A stretch of 64,000 nt of DNA from Aurelia coerulea (taxonomy: Eukaryota > Cnidaria > Scyphozoa > Semaeostomeae > Ulmaridae): assembly GCA_039566865.1 (NCBI GenBank), contig CM076960.1, positions 8,406,001 through 8,470,000 on the forward strand, in the 5' to 3' direction. Below, in pieces: positions 23,670 through 34,557 of this stretch. Within the stretch, counting starts at the first letter, position 1. Each line of letters begins with the position of its first letter. The position numbers were made by a program, and so were the translations under genes. The notes below the pieces were generated by a model that saw nothing but the letters and a program-made list of their open reading frames with translations, was not told the DNA's origin and did not search any database.

Positions 23670-24605
23670 GTTTATTTATATGGCGCGCCTTAGCGGCGAA
23701 AAACAGTAATTTTTGTGCTGCGAAGTTAACGATTTTGATTTTTGTCGATCAAACTCTCCTTTTTGTCTATCAAATTTTCCTTTTTGTCCATCAAACTCTC
23801 CTTTTTGTCGATGAAACTCTTCTTTTTGTCGATGAAACTCTTCTTTTTGTCGATGAAACTCTCCTTTTTTGTCGATCAAACTCTTCTTTTCGTCGATGAA
23901 ACTCTTCTTTTTGTCGATGAAACTCTCCTTTTTGTCGATCAAACTCTTCTTTTCGTCGATGGAACTCTCCTTTTTGTCGATCAAACTCTTCTTTTCGTCG
24001 ATCAAGCTCTCCTTTTTGTCGATCAAACTCTTCTTTTCGCCGATCAAACTCTCCTTTTTGTCGATCAAACTCTTCTTTTTGTCGATCAAACTCTCCTTTT
24101 TGTCGATGAAACTCTTCTTTTCGTCTATGAAACTCTCCTTTTTGTTGATCAAACTCTTCTTTTTGTCAATCAAACTCTCCTTTTTGTCGATCAAACTCTC
24201 CTTTTTGTCGATCAAACTCTTCTTTTTGTCGATCAAACTTTCCTTTTTGTCGATCAAACTCTTCTTTTCGTCGATCAAACTCTCCTTTTTGTCGATCAAA
24301 CTCTTCTTTTCGTCGATCAAACTCTCCTTTTTGTCGATCAAACTCTTCTTTTTGTCGATCAAACTTTCCTTTTTTTCCATCAAACTCTCCTTTTTGTCCA
24401 CCAAACTCTTCTTTTTGTCAATCACAAAATCATGCATCAAATATTTTATGACTCACAGCAAAATTGTCGACGACAAATTTTGCTCAGTTTTGTTCAGCCT
24501 CGTATACAATTTCTTCATTGACACAGTGCTTCACAATCGTTATAGAACTTGTGTCACACAAAAACTCATTCACAAAGTTTGTGTCGCAAAAATTTAGAGG
24601 ACTGA
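23670..24605. repeat. dispersed repeat unit carrying a long 21-bp minisatellite
   Basis: Flanks of the minisatellite (GGCG..CCTTAGCGGCGAAAAAC on the left; the ACACAGTGCTTCACAATCG and TTTAGAGG region on the right) recur inverted at 39708-39995 around only three units. The two loci are therefore copies of one repeat that differ in array length. Confidence 0.85.
23741..24426. repeat. 21-bp minisatellite, ~33 units, 42-bp higher-order pattern
   Basis: The unit is close to GTCGATCAAACTCTCCTTTT(T). Units ending CTCCTTTTT and CTTCTTTTC/T tend to alternate, giving a 42-bp second-order period. As 21 is a multiple of three, both strands stay open in several frames. The minus strand reads as LIDKKES heptads for over 200 residues and the plus strand as hydrophobic FVDQTLL heptads. 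These are best treated as repeat shadows, not genes. Confidence 0.93.
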
Positions 24606-24727
24606 AGTACTTTTCTGGGAGTCACCTCCTACGATATATTTTCAAGCCGGGGGTTATGTTCTGCTCATAAGCGGATGGGAAGATGAAAGCTTGGGGGGGG
24701 GCTAAAAGGCCTTTTTCTTTTAACATA

Positions 24728-25896
24728 CAGGGTGTCCCAAAAAACATGTGCGCTGTTTGAGTAGCTGTTGCGGAGCAGCCATAGTCAAATTTTCCTGTTT
24801 TTGAGATTTTTGATAGAAGAGGCGTCAACGTGAAGGTTGACATCAAGTTTGAGTAAATCTGATCAGTAGTTGCTGATTTATGGAGCAAGAAAATCAAAAT
24901 CATTTGCTGCCTCAAAACCAGAGGATTCATTTTTCTCCATATGTTAAAATCAAAAGAAATTGATTGAAAAACATACCTAGCCCGATTTCCTGCTGTTCAT
25001 AAGTGAAACAGATACTCTCAAGTACCGAATAATCGTCCCCCCCCGCTTATTAATTTTTGAAAAATTTTCCAACCCCCCCACTTTTATTCCAACCCCCCCT
25101 TTTATTAATTTTTGAAAAATAGAAGTAATAGTGAACAAATTTTTTTAATAATTCCTGCTAAGCAAATGTACTTACTGTATTTATTAACTTTATTCTCCTT
25201 TGTTTGTCTGACCCGTGTTACATACGTGTTTTACATACGTGGTACCCATGTTAGATACGTGTTTTACTAAGAAAACGAAAAACGACTATTCTCAATTTTT
25301 CCAACCCCCCCGATTGTTCCAACCCCCCCGATTATTATTATATTGAACCATTTCCAACCCCCCCGATTATTCTCACCCCCCCGTTTATTCGGTACTTGAG
25401 AGTAGTCATCAATTGAATTTTGTGATAACCAAGAATATTGAACATATTTAGGGTTGCTGGAAATGGTTATATGGAACACAAGTACTGCAGGCCACGGCAT
25501 ACGTCCGTCAGTTATTTTGCTTCTCAAAAGTGATAAAGTCATTTTAAATCAACGATAGTGCATTTAGCAGGCTTCCTAGTCAATATTCTTGAGTTGTGTT
25601 CATTAGTTATTCCCAAATGTATTTCCTGACATAAAGGTAAAGTATAAGTCCATTTGATGCTAAAATTCAAGTTATAAGGTTAAGTACGGAGATGAAATCC
25701 TCTGGTTTTGAAACAACCAATGATTCTGACTTTCTTTTTCAATAAATCAGCAACCACTTGTCAGATTCGCTCAAACTTGGTGCCACACTTTATGTTGAAA
25801 TCTAGTCTATTCAAAATTTGAAAAATGGGAAAGTTGGATCTATGGTTCCTCCACAGTAGCTATTCAAACGGCATACATGTTTTCTGGGACACCCTG
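24728..25896. mobile_element. mariner-like TIR element, ~200-bp inverted arms
   Basis: The left end CAGGGTGTCCCAAAAAACAT is mirrored at 25896 with one mismatch. The arms pair, with substitutions, to about 24935 and from about 25690 (CAAAACCAGAGGATT and its inverse). No transposase remains. A second TIR element (25013-25404) sits in the loop. The terminal motif resembles that of the element at 57537-58130. Confidence 0.85.
25013..25404. mobile_element. 392-bp TA-flanked MITE with C-rich interior
   Basis: The 18-bp perfect TIR CTCTCAAGTACCGAATAA lies just inside TA dinucleotides at both ends. The interior repeats TTCCAACCCCCCC-type blocks interleaved with ATTATT. Confidence 0.88.
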
Positions 25897-25904
25897 TCCT
25901 AGCT

Positions 25905-26158
25905 GGGTACGCAATCGCCTTCCTAGCCCCTTATTGTTTTGTCTTCGCAAACAATAGGCATATTATCCCTTTTTATCAAGGAGTCAATTGATTCCCCCCC
26001 CCCTCCGCAGTCCTGAGCCCTCAAAAGAGGCCCTGGGGGCTGCATGACAAAGATCATATTTTTAGCAACATTTTTGCCCGACGAATGGCAGATTTTGGCT
26101 AGAAAAAGGCTGATTTTTGAAATTTTCTCCAACGTTTAAAGTTACTTGCAAGAGACTA
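25905..26158. other. G/C-tract region, possible old hAT-type MITE remnant
   Basis: The segment 25990-26130 (CCCCCCCCTCCGCAG ... TTGCCCGACGAATGGCAGAT ... TTCTCCAACG) resembles the interior of the hAT-type MITE at 34301-34475. No clean ends are visible. Confidence 0.4.
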
Positions 26159-26173
26159 TACACGTATTTTATA

Positions 26174-26512
26174 TAGGATAGGAGAAGTTTGTTTTTATCC
26201 AATCAGCGAATTTATTATGATCCGCTTTGGCCAATCAGATCGCTAGAAATAACAATGGAATATGCGGGTGTCAGCGTTTTTTTGCAATAGTAAACAAACA
26301 GAGCTGTGGGAAAATGCCAAAAACAACCATCCTTCCGAAGGGCGTGATGCAGTCCTTTTTGAGCGAATTGGATGGGGTTTTGAACTTTTTTGTAATGAAC
26401 GGGACTTTTTCTCGAATCTTACCAGATAGATTTTTGATATCTGCCGTGGTTCGTCCGAAATCAAAGCTGCGAAGCGGGGGTTTCCCTAACTAACAGCCTA
26501 CGCCTTATGACA
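26174..26512. repeat. left terminal inverted repeat
   Basis: 339 bp. It matches the reverse complement of 38377-38716 with few differences, from TAGGATAGGAGAA to the CAGCCTACGCC segment. Confidence 0.93.
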
Positions 26513-26987
26513 CACAGAGAGCACTTGAACGAAAAGTAAAACGCCAAGATTCGGAAATAAATCTTCCCAAGCCACTCACCAACACAAAAAAGAGTGTTAA
26601 AATTGTTAATTGAGAGTGATTAGTATCTTCTAATCCTTCTTTTCAGTAACCTTTGCTCAGATGAATTCTTTGTTCAACCGAGATATCATTTGACCTCTAC
26701 CAAAAAGGGCCTAACTACAGTAAGTCATTGAGCAAGGGGAAACGGGACTTCAAATCGAATGCCTTAAAGATCGATTTTACCACAAAACAAAGTTAAAATA
26801 AATTGTCCTGTTGGAAATTAGAGCCAGACATGTTTTATGGTTTATTTCCATCACTTTGATCGCTTCCTTTTATGTTAGCCAGGACGGGCAGTTCATGCGA
26901 CCAATTTTGGCGGGAAAAATTGAATGACGACATCATTTCATTTTTGGAAAGGAAAACAGACTTTTGACCAGATATGGAAACATCAAG

Positions 26988-27224
26988 ATGCCGAAATATC
27001 TCAAGACGTGCGGAAATGAGCTCCACAAGGAATGGTGTAGGGAAGGCAGTTTTGGGAAGTTAATAAATCTAAGAACACATAGGCTAGCAACAATTTTGAA
27101 TGGATTTAAAGCTTTGAAAACTGGAGGGGTTCAACAGCCAAATATTTGCATTTCATGTTTGAAAATATGCAGACGGAAAAGAGAATTCACACGACAGCTT
27201 GAAAGTCATGAATCACTAGAAAAG
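26988..27224 (+). CDS. transposon protein, exon 1 (Cys/His-containing N-terminus)
   Basis: The ATG at 26988 opens 79 codons that end exactly at an AAAG/GTAAGT donor (27225), phase 0. The frame stays open a little further upstream, but this is its first ATG. The peptide has a C..C pair (ISCLKIC) followed by basic residues and an E.HE segment, plus an earlier Cys-rich part (TCGN..HKEWC), so a zinc-binding or DNA-binding role is plausible. The next acceptor in phase is at 27970-27971, which leads into the long exon. A start further upstream in another exon cannot be excluded. Confidence 0.62.
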
Positions 27225-27971
27225 GTAAGTGATGTTGTAATTGTATCCGGTTTCTGAATTGTACTTGGAGCAATATAAATTATGACAGGTACAGGGGAGG
27301 AAGCAAATAGGGGTCTCAAAATTTTTGGAGTAAAAATTAGTTGGGGTCTGAATATTTTGGAGGAATTTATGCTGGGGTTTGATAATGCAATGCCAGATTC
27401 CAATATCTTTTTCGTTTTGAAAAAGATTTCAAAATTCTGTAAAATTTGCCGCTATTTGTTCCTCTCTTTTCCTTCTCTAACTAAACTTTGCAGGAAAAAT
27501 TAGATGGGGTATGAAATTTTGTATGACTGCAGGGGTCTAAAATTTTCAGCACTAATTTCGAATATTCTACCACCCTTACCTATTAATAATGACAGCTTTC
27601 ATAGAGACCCAGGGGGAATTAACTGCAGATTTACTATAACAGTCCCATCTGGAACAACCTTTTCAAATGTTCATTAGCTGCCTTGGGTTTAAGGTAAATT
27701 CAGAGACATAAGTTTAGAAAATGTGGTATGTACTCCCTGAATTAAATGATTGCATATTAGTATCAAAGTAGCATGGGAGGAAAATTCCTGCTGACCAACA
27801 TACTTAACTAGATTGTGAGACAGAATTACTTCATTAACTTTAGGAAGCAAATACTTCATTACATTTGAAAATATAAAAATTATCAGCAATTTTCTTATTT
27901 GCATTTAGCTTTCAATGAAATTTTAACAAGATAAAGTAAGTTCATAAAGCTTTTTAATTGTTTATTTCTAG

Positions 27972-30038
27972 CTGAAAATCTTGCTGGATGAATATGATCA
28001 TGATCAAGAAAATGAGGCTGATGAAATCCCATCAATGGAGGTTTGTTGCACGCAAGAAAGCTCCAATTCAACAACATCAGCTAACCGTGACAGTCAGTCT
28101 ACAGTTACATTGACCTCACCAAGCCAAAATTATTGGAGTTCTTCTGAAGACACCTTATGCGAGCCTGAAATTCCAGCTTCTCACGTGGAAACTGCATGTC
28201 AAACCAATGATGTTGTTGTCATGGACAAAGAACAATATGAGGATTTGCTGCAAAAAGCCATGACTGTGTCAATCAACATGCCAGAAGAGGTTGCAAGAAT
28301 TACTAAGAAGTGCTTTGAGTTATTTGGTACAACCTCTCAGCCTGTACTGGATCCTAAAGAGTTTGAAAAAATTTGCTTTGATGCTGGGTCAAAACTCTTA
28401 TTTGATACCATCTGCATGTCAATCACATCTGAAAGGCAATCAGATGAAAGGAAACACCTCAATAGAGTGAGAACAGTTGTCGTAATATACATTCTCATGT
28501 ATGGGCTATCACAACGGAATAACTGGTTCCAGGTTACACTCGCAAGAGCTCTTGGAGAATATGGAATATCAGATCAAGCGCTTACTGCATTGAAAAATCT
28601 TGGAATGGCAGCACACTCAAAAACAATTCAGTCTGCATCAAAATCATCATCTGAATCCCATCTCTCGTCGGTTGCTTCCTTCTTTGAGCATGCATATACT
28701 GCTAAGAAATTTCTTGTTATGTATATTGATGATTTCCACAACATCCACACATGGCAGACCCCAAAAGATGAAAATCAAACCCAGGCAGTCCACATGGCAA
28801 CACTTTTAGTGAAGGTTTTCCCAAACAAAGCTGCAGTGGAACAAAGTGAAGTCAACCTGCATGATGATGAGCCAGCCAGTTCAACAAAGCTGAATGATGT
28901 GCTATTCAAATTGAAACAAGGACTGTCCCAATCTTATGCAGAAGTCATGCCGGACTGGGTAACAGTGAAATACTTCCGTGCAGATGCAGAGAGACAACGA
29001 CTGCTTATTCACGATTACCAGCACACAGAAATTCGAGAGATGAGATCAATGACTAACTGCAAATTGGTTGATTGTCTTGAGATTCCTCTGAAATCCTACT
29101 CTTCTTTTTTGAAAGCTCTCAAATACATGCTAGATAATGGTCTCTTCTTGTATCTTTCTGAATTTGTTGTGCCTTTTCTAGGTGACTGGCCAGCTCAGTT
29201 CTACCTACGGCAGATGGTTTATGATCCAGCAAATAGTGCTATGGTTGAAGTGAAAAACATAATTCCTTTTCTGGGTCCTTTACACATATCTCTGAATTCT
29301 AGACAATGTGTTGTTCTCACTTTCCATGGTATTTTCCAAGACCTATATTCATTTTTATTTGGAAAGAAGGCAAATTTGACGAAGAAACCACAGGCTTGGA
29401 GAATTTCTTTGTTACTGAAAGTGTTGTATGGTGGTTGGACACTCTTGAGAGAAGAGATTATGTCAATTTTTGCCCACTCCAAAGATATTGAGTTCATGAC
29501 ATTGTTCAATTTGTTGGATAATTACTGCCCTCTTGTTTTGAGTATTTACTCTGTTGTATTCAAGAGTAATAATTGTGAGCAGTACTATGAGTCTGTTTTT
29601 CGTTGCTGGGTCATGATGATGGTTTTTCTGAGACGCCACTATAACAAGGCACTTCTGATTGCCACATCAGTATATGAGCATTTGAAGAGTGTGGATCATC
29701 CCATTCTTGAAAGGTTGTATGATTCCTTGGTTGGATTTGATGAATATCCAGTTGAAAATTTTCATTCTTCTCTGCGTGCAAGGACAAGGAAGACAGATAC
29801 TGCAGAGCAAATCATGATGAAAGCACTGGAATTGGATGCCTGCAAAAAAGAGCTGCAATCTTTCAAGTCTTGGTTTACACCTGCAAGAAAGGTTAGTTTC
29901 AGCCCAAGGACAATTGGAAAGTTGAAGTCGAAAGCAGCTGGATTCATCATGCAGAAATTTAAGTTGATACTTGAAATCCTGGCAAAGCTGAAAAGTATCC
30001 GAAATAAAGGCTACAAAGAGTGGAAGAATGTTAAGTAA
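27972..30038 (+). CDS. transposon protein, exon 2: putative D/D/E-type transposase core
   Basis: After a TTTCTAG acceptor the frame is open for 688 codons. It has an acidic, Ser/Thr-rich start and then a long folded-looking region. Candidate catalytic residues, numbered from the Leu codon at 27981, are Asp250/Asp251 in MYIDDFHNIHT, Asp402 in LGDWPAQ, a GPLH motif at 432-435, and Glu592 in EYPVENFHS. The spacing (about 150 and 190 residues) is compatible with an RNase-H-fold D/D/E transposase, which would cut the element's ends and join them to target DNA in the nucleus. I cannot assign a named superfamily. The frame stops at a TAA (30036-30038), but the neighbouring frame carries on with protein-like sequence (WKLPTLFGDE...LPLGF), so a single-base shift near 30030 has probably broken this copy. 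Confidence 0.7.
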   Translation: MKILLDEYDHDQENEADEIPSMEVCCTQESSNSTTSANRDSQSTVTLTSPSQNYWSSSEDTLCEPEIPASHVETACQTNDVVVMDKEQYEDLLQKAMTVSINMPEEVARITKKCFELFGTTSQPVLDPKEFEKICFDAGSKLLFDTICMSITSERQSDERKHLNRVRTVVVIYILMYGLSQRNNWFQVTLARALGEYGISDQALTALKNLGMAAHSKTIQSASKSSSESHLSSVASFFEHAYTAKKFLVMYIDDFHNIHTWQTPKDENQTQAVHMATLLVKVFPNKAAVEQSEVNLHDDEPASSTKLNDVLFKLKQGLSQSYAEVMPDWVTVKYFRADAERQRLLIHDYQHTEIREMRSMTNCKLVDCLEIPLKSYSSFLKALKYMLDNGLFLYLSEFVVPFLGDWPAQFYLRQMVYDPANSAMVEVKNIIPFLGPLHISLNSRQCVVLTFHGIFQDLYSFLFGKKANLTKKPQAWRISLLLKVLYGGWTLLREEIMSIFAHSKDIEFMTLFNLLDNYCPLVLSIYSVVFKSNNCEQYYESVFRCWVMMMVFLRRHYNKALLIATSVYEHLKSVDHPILERLYDSLVGFDEYPVENFHSSLRARTRKTDTAEQIMMKALELDACKKELQSFKSWFTPARKVSFSPRTIGKLKSKAAGFIMQKFKLILEILAKLKSIRNKGYKEWKNVK

Positions 30039-30134
30039 ATGGAAGCTCCCAACATTGTTTGGTGATGAAATAGTATCAAATAGAGTTCTACCACTTGGAT
30101 TCATTGACATTGAAACACCTCCAGATTCTTCAAA
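30028..30134 (+). pseudogene. out-of-frame continuation of exon 2
   Basis: In the frame shifted by one base from exon 2 the sequence reads as a compact coding-like segment with the motifs LPTLFGDE and PLGF, then PPDSS. It ends near a possible AAA/GTTAGT donor (30135). The RING exon far downstream would follow. The overlap with the end of the long frame indicates an indel or, less likely, a programmed frameshift. Confidence 0.5.
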
Positions 30135-30135
30135 G

Positions 30136-31789
30136 TTAGTATTACATATATTCAGAAAATTCATTTTAACAAATTTGCTTGCAGCATTTCCCCCATTCCC
30201 ATGCAAGAAGTTTTGCTATGGGTGAAGTAGACTGATGATATTCGTCTAAGTTTTGCTCCATTGAATTGAATTATTTTTTACTGTTACAGTCATTCCGCTA
30301 AAACTTAGACTCATAATCATCCATACATTGTTTTGAGACTAATATTTGAATTCTGCTCAACTTTTTGAGCCGCCAATCAAATTGCGTCTTTTCGGTTTTT
30401 CGAGGTTTTGCGCAATTTGATTGGTTAAAAATTCGTGTAACGACATTTTCACGTTATGATCGCAAAAAATTGACCACCCAACTTGCTGTGGTCCGGAGTC
30501 TCCAAGGCTTCGCGCGAAGATTTGAAAATGGCCGACCAAGTCGCCGAAGCTGCGGAGGAAGGATTTCGTCGAAGCACGTCGTTTTAGAGGCATACTGTAG
30601 CTGAAATCGATGCAAAACGAAGGCTTTAGGATGGACTTGCTCTCTGGCAAACCATGTTGTGCTTTGCTTTGCTCTCAGAGGTTCATTTTGAAACTGTTAT
30701 GTTCGTCGGTATACTGCATTGTTATCGAGAGCCTTCCGGAGCCTTCGACAGAAGACAGGAGGTGATTTAAAGCAAATCTTGTCAGTTCGTCACTGTTTTC
30801 AAAGTGTTCTCCTCTCCAAAGTCTAATGTTGGAGCAATTTCTGCAGGATCAGCTTATTGGCAAGGCTCACGGTGTGTGTTTCTTCTGGTGTTCCCACTGG
30901 TATGTTGTGCAATTTGATTTAATAGTCAAAAGTTCGCTACAATAAGAATAAGCTTATTCTTAAGAAACCATTTTTAACTCCATTTTGCATAAAATTGTCC
31001 ATCTTGCCTTTGAGATAGTTCAATGATTCTCTTTGCATTTATATGACAGTTGCTACGAATTGTTTTCAAGAAACTAGTTCCATTGGTTGGTACCAAGTTT
31101 CTTAAATTTTGGGAGAAGTTTGTTTACCAACAGCTTCTTTGACTTTCTGGATGCCTTTGATGCGAAAATTTAGGACTCTTTTATTTAAATCCTTCTTTCT
31201 AAAATGCTACTCTAACCAAGTCATTTTTCTTAAAACAGATTTTTGCAATTAAAAAAATGTGTTTACATCAAAATATAAGAGTTGGTATGTCAGGAAATAA
31301 TTGAAATAATCAAGAATCATTTGGAAAAGTTGTTTTATATCATATTTGAAAACCACAAGAAGGATTTTAACAGTATATGTGCAGTAATTATCATATTGAG
31401 TTTTTACCCCCCACTCAAACTTCAGTTGGTTATGCAGGTACAGGCATTTTTTTAAAGAAACCACATAGACAGTAAGAAACTCAAAAACTGTCAGATCATC
31501 ACAAAATCATTTGCATATTTTACTACATTTTCACTTGTTTCTTGCATCATATTACCCCACAGGTACTTGAGTGAATTCTGAAAATTCGCAAAGGCTTCAA
31601 AAACTTGTTTGAAATTATTACTTGGGCACAGGTAACATGAAGATCATTGTACTAAAACTTTGAGAAACTCGTAAGAAACTCTTTGATACTCAAAATCTGA
31701 TAATTTGAAAAACTTTCAGTACTTCTGACCGTTTCTTATGACAAACCTGTGCTGCATGTGTGTGTCATATTTAATATATATTTAGCTAA
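30136..31789 (+). other. intron 2 of the transposon gene, 5' part
   Basis: No gene. Scattered AAGAAACT/AGTTTCTTA motifs (31068-31110, 31440-31740) may be old remnants of the TA-flanked MITE family. Confidence 0.4.
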
Positions 31790-32650
31790 CTAGCCCTTCA
31801 GCACAAGTTCTGGCTTTCAAGGGGCCCTCCCATAAAATGAATTACAAATTAACCAAATCACAACACCAAATTTCCAAATCATTACATTAAAAATAATTGC
31901 CACACCCTACTTTACAACCTAAAATCCTATTTACAATATTTTTAAAAATTTACAGTAAAAGAAAAAGAATTAACCCCAAATCATCTGAGGGAGGATGCCT
32001 AAATCAAGCTTAGGGAGGATACCAGGCTCCTATGAAGTGGGGGGGCAGGGGGGCTCAAGCCTTCCCAATACTTTTGAAAAAACAATGGTGCTACGTCACA
32101 AACATTAATTAGATGTATTCTTCTCTATTCTGTTAAGAACAATTGCCCCCCAATCCGAAGCTGCTTCCTACAGCCCTGGAGGATGCTTGCTTTGCTCAGC
32201 TGAAAGGCCATTCCACAACTTTGCTCCTCTGAAAGTGAAAAATTTTTGTCCATTTGCTGTTTTCTTGATAGGTAGCCTTAAGTCCATTTTGGTAGTGCAG
32301 ACTGAGGCTACGGGAGGAGCATTCTGAATTTTTTGTGAAAAGGTTACACAAGTATTGTGAGCACACCCATTTAGGGATTTGAAGACCATTGTCCCAAACT
32401 CATTTTGAATAAGTTCCTGAATGGTCATCCAACCCAGCCCTTCAATAAGTGGTCTGTTTGGGGCGTTGTAGATGCTGTTTGTTACAATTCTTGCAGCATG
32501 TTTGTGAAGCTTTTGAACCTGAATTCATTTCAGTTGAGCCTGCTCAGCACCAGACAGTATCCAAAGAGGAGCACCACAATACCAATGTGCAGTAGAAAGA
32601 TTCAAAGATTCTCTTGGTAGGAATGATTTGGCACGCTTCAAAACGAGTCA
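31790..32650 (-). pseudogene. LINE 3' fragment inserted in the transposon intron
   Basis: On the minus strand, about 32650-32160 encodes C-terminal LINE sequence with several frame changes: a KLHKHAARIVTNS motif, a GLGWMTIQELI segment, and FTFRGAKLWNGLS near the end. A 3' untranslated region runs towards 31790. It is the same LINE group as 40100-40800 and 18740-19170. Heavily decayed and 5' truncated. Confidence 0.7.
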
Positions 32651-33419
32651 CGCTTCAGAAGCATAACAGTATCATGTACTTTAGCAATTTTTTTGGTCCC
32701 TACCACAAATAACCACAGAGAAAATTTGAAGATCAATAACAAATATTGACAGTAATTTTGTGTGGTTTTTGGAGATTCTTTATTAATGGCTCTCTTGAAT
32801 AACATGGCCTTAAATTGAATTTAGAAGTTTAAATTGTACAAATATATTTAGAATCAAAACAAAGCAAGGGACATTTTACAGTATTTTGACATCATCAACT
32901 TGTTATGGTGATTGACAGGCTTCAAATATTTTGAATTAGTATCTTAAGATATCTGCCATGTTTCAAAGAGAAAAACACAAACTGGGGAGAAATAGGATTC
33001 AACTTCAGACTTGAATCATGATTTCCATTGTTATGTCACCCCCACCTCCTCCCATTTTGGGACACTTTTTGAATCTTGAAAAGAAAACCACCTTTGCATA
33101 TTTATTGTGTGTTTATGCTCAAAATACCATGTAGCCAGAATTTTCTCCACATGGGGATTTATTTTTTTGCAGCATGGCAATACTTATTAAATATGACTTT
33201 GCAGAATGCGGAAGACAACAAGAAAAAAACTGTTTTCAGGCTCTCAGTATTTCATACAGTATAAGCAATATTATCAAGTTAAACGAAAGATAGATGTCCA
33301 GTGAAGGTTGATTCACGTAAAATGTGTTCATTAGCAATGAGTATCAACATAATTTTGCAGACAACAAGATGGAATATTTCTAGAAAACCCAGAACTGCTA
33401 CCAGTAAAGCATTCACAAC

Positions 33420-33819
33420 TACACGTTTTTTATATATAAGAAACTGGTTTATAAGGAACTAGTACTAGGATGGCAAAAAATTTAAGGAACTCTAGTACTA
33501 TGCTTGAGAATTGCTAAGAAACTTTTAAAGCCAAATACCAGGACATCATGGGACAATTATCGTTGAGCCTGTATTTTTTGGTAATATTCATGATAAATTT
33601 ACAGTATGTTTTGAGTAAAATAGAACTCTCCTTCTTGCTAAAAACTGTGCTGTCTGTCAAGAAATTAATACGTGGCAGTGGTAGAAGCTGCATGCATCAA
33701 ATAAATAAGAAACAAATTAAGAAACTTTTAGCAATAAAAAGCTGATATTTTCACATGAAATTAAGAAACTTTTAGTACTATGGGCTTATCCAAGTTTCTT
33801 ATAAAAGAAAAAATGTGTA
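33420..33819 (+). mobile_element. TA-flanked MITE, 'TAAGAAACT' family, copy 4 (diverged)
   Basis: It begins TACACGTTTTTTATATATAAG and ends CTTATAAAAGAAAAAATGTGTA. The interior is collinear with 12891-13317 but more diverged. Confidence 0.85.
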
Positions 33820-34300
33820 CACAAAGGGGGGATTAAAAAGTAAATTTGATGATAACAAAACAATGAAATATTGCAATTTTCTGAAAATTAAATAATCCCC
33901 CAAGAGCATTTGTGGATCATATTTTTCAGAAAAAAAAACATTTTTCAATAGGTGTTAGTATCAGAGGAAATGACAATTAGACATGGAGCATCGAATCTGA
34001 GCTGATTTTCTGACAAGGTCCATTGTGAATAAAAGGCAAGAGCAGCTTTTGCATGAGACACTTTAAACTTTAACCAAGCTTTAAAGGGAATAGACAAAGC
34101 TATATTGACAAGCTGCTATAAATAGGCTGAAGAAACGCCCACAAACCCATCGTTTTCTTTGCCACACAATGAAGTGGCAGGTGTCAAAGTTTTTGAAAAC
34201 AATAGATTATATTTTTAAAGGGCCCTGGTCAACATCGATGCTTTGCGGCCCTCGGCTATTCTCATGATAATGTACGATTCCAACTTTCTGGATAGCTAAC

Positions 34301-34475
34301 CATCGGCGTAGGGGGAAATAAAATTTGGGGGGGCTGCCCGATAAAAAATCCATTGTTTAAGAAAATTTTGCCCGACTTAAGGCGGATTTCTGCCCGAATA
34401 TGGCTGATTTTTGCAAAATTTTCCGACGCTGGGGGGGCTGCAGCCCCCCTTTGCCCCCTGTCTCCTACGCCTATG
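34301..34475. mobile_element. 175-bp hAT-type MITE
   Basis: The ends CATCGGCGTAGG and CCTACGCCTATG form an inverted repeat with one mismatch. Exact 8-bp repeats TAGCTAAC lie at 34293-34300 and 34476-34483. An 8-bp duplication is characteristic of hAT elements. Related remnants occur near 25990 and 53404. Confidence 0.88.
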
Positions 34476-34483
34476 TAGCTAAC

Positions 34484-34557
34484 GGTTGGTTGGCGAAGCG
34501 GTAGTCATATGCTCCTTTCACGCACGCAACCCGAGTTCGAAACCTGGGCAGTTCCTT
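34484..34557 (+). ncRNA. tRNA-derived sequence (SINE head or tRNA pseudogene)
   Basis: The sequence has a box-A-like TGGCGAAGCGG and a box-B-like GAGTTCGAAACC at tRNA-like spacing, followed by T-runs like a Pol III terminator. The acceptor ends do not pair and the anticodon arm is poor, so it is not a functional tRNA gene. Confidence 0.45.

Noticed and set aside
23676..24521. Long open frames of 240-260 codons on both strands (Lys/Asp heptads on minus, hydrophobic heptads on plus)
   Set aside because: They are a direct consequence of a 21-bp repeat unit. Several frames and both strands are open, and the sister locus has only three units.
34484..34557. Functional tRNA gene
   Set aside because: Box A and B are present, but the acceptor and anticodon stems do not pair. 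It is kept only as a tRNA-derived sequence.
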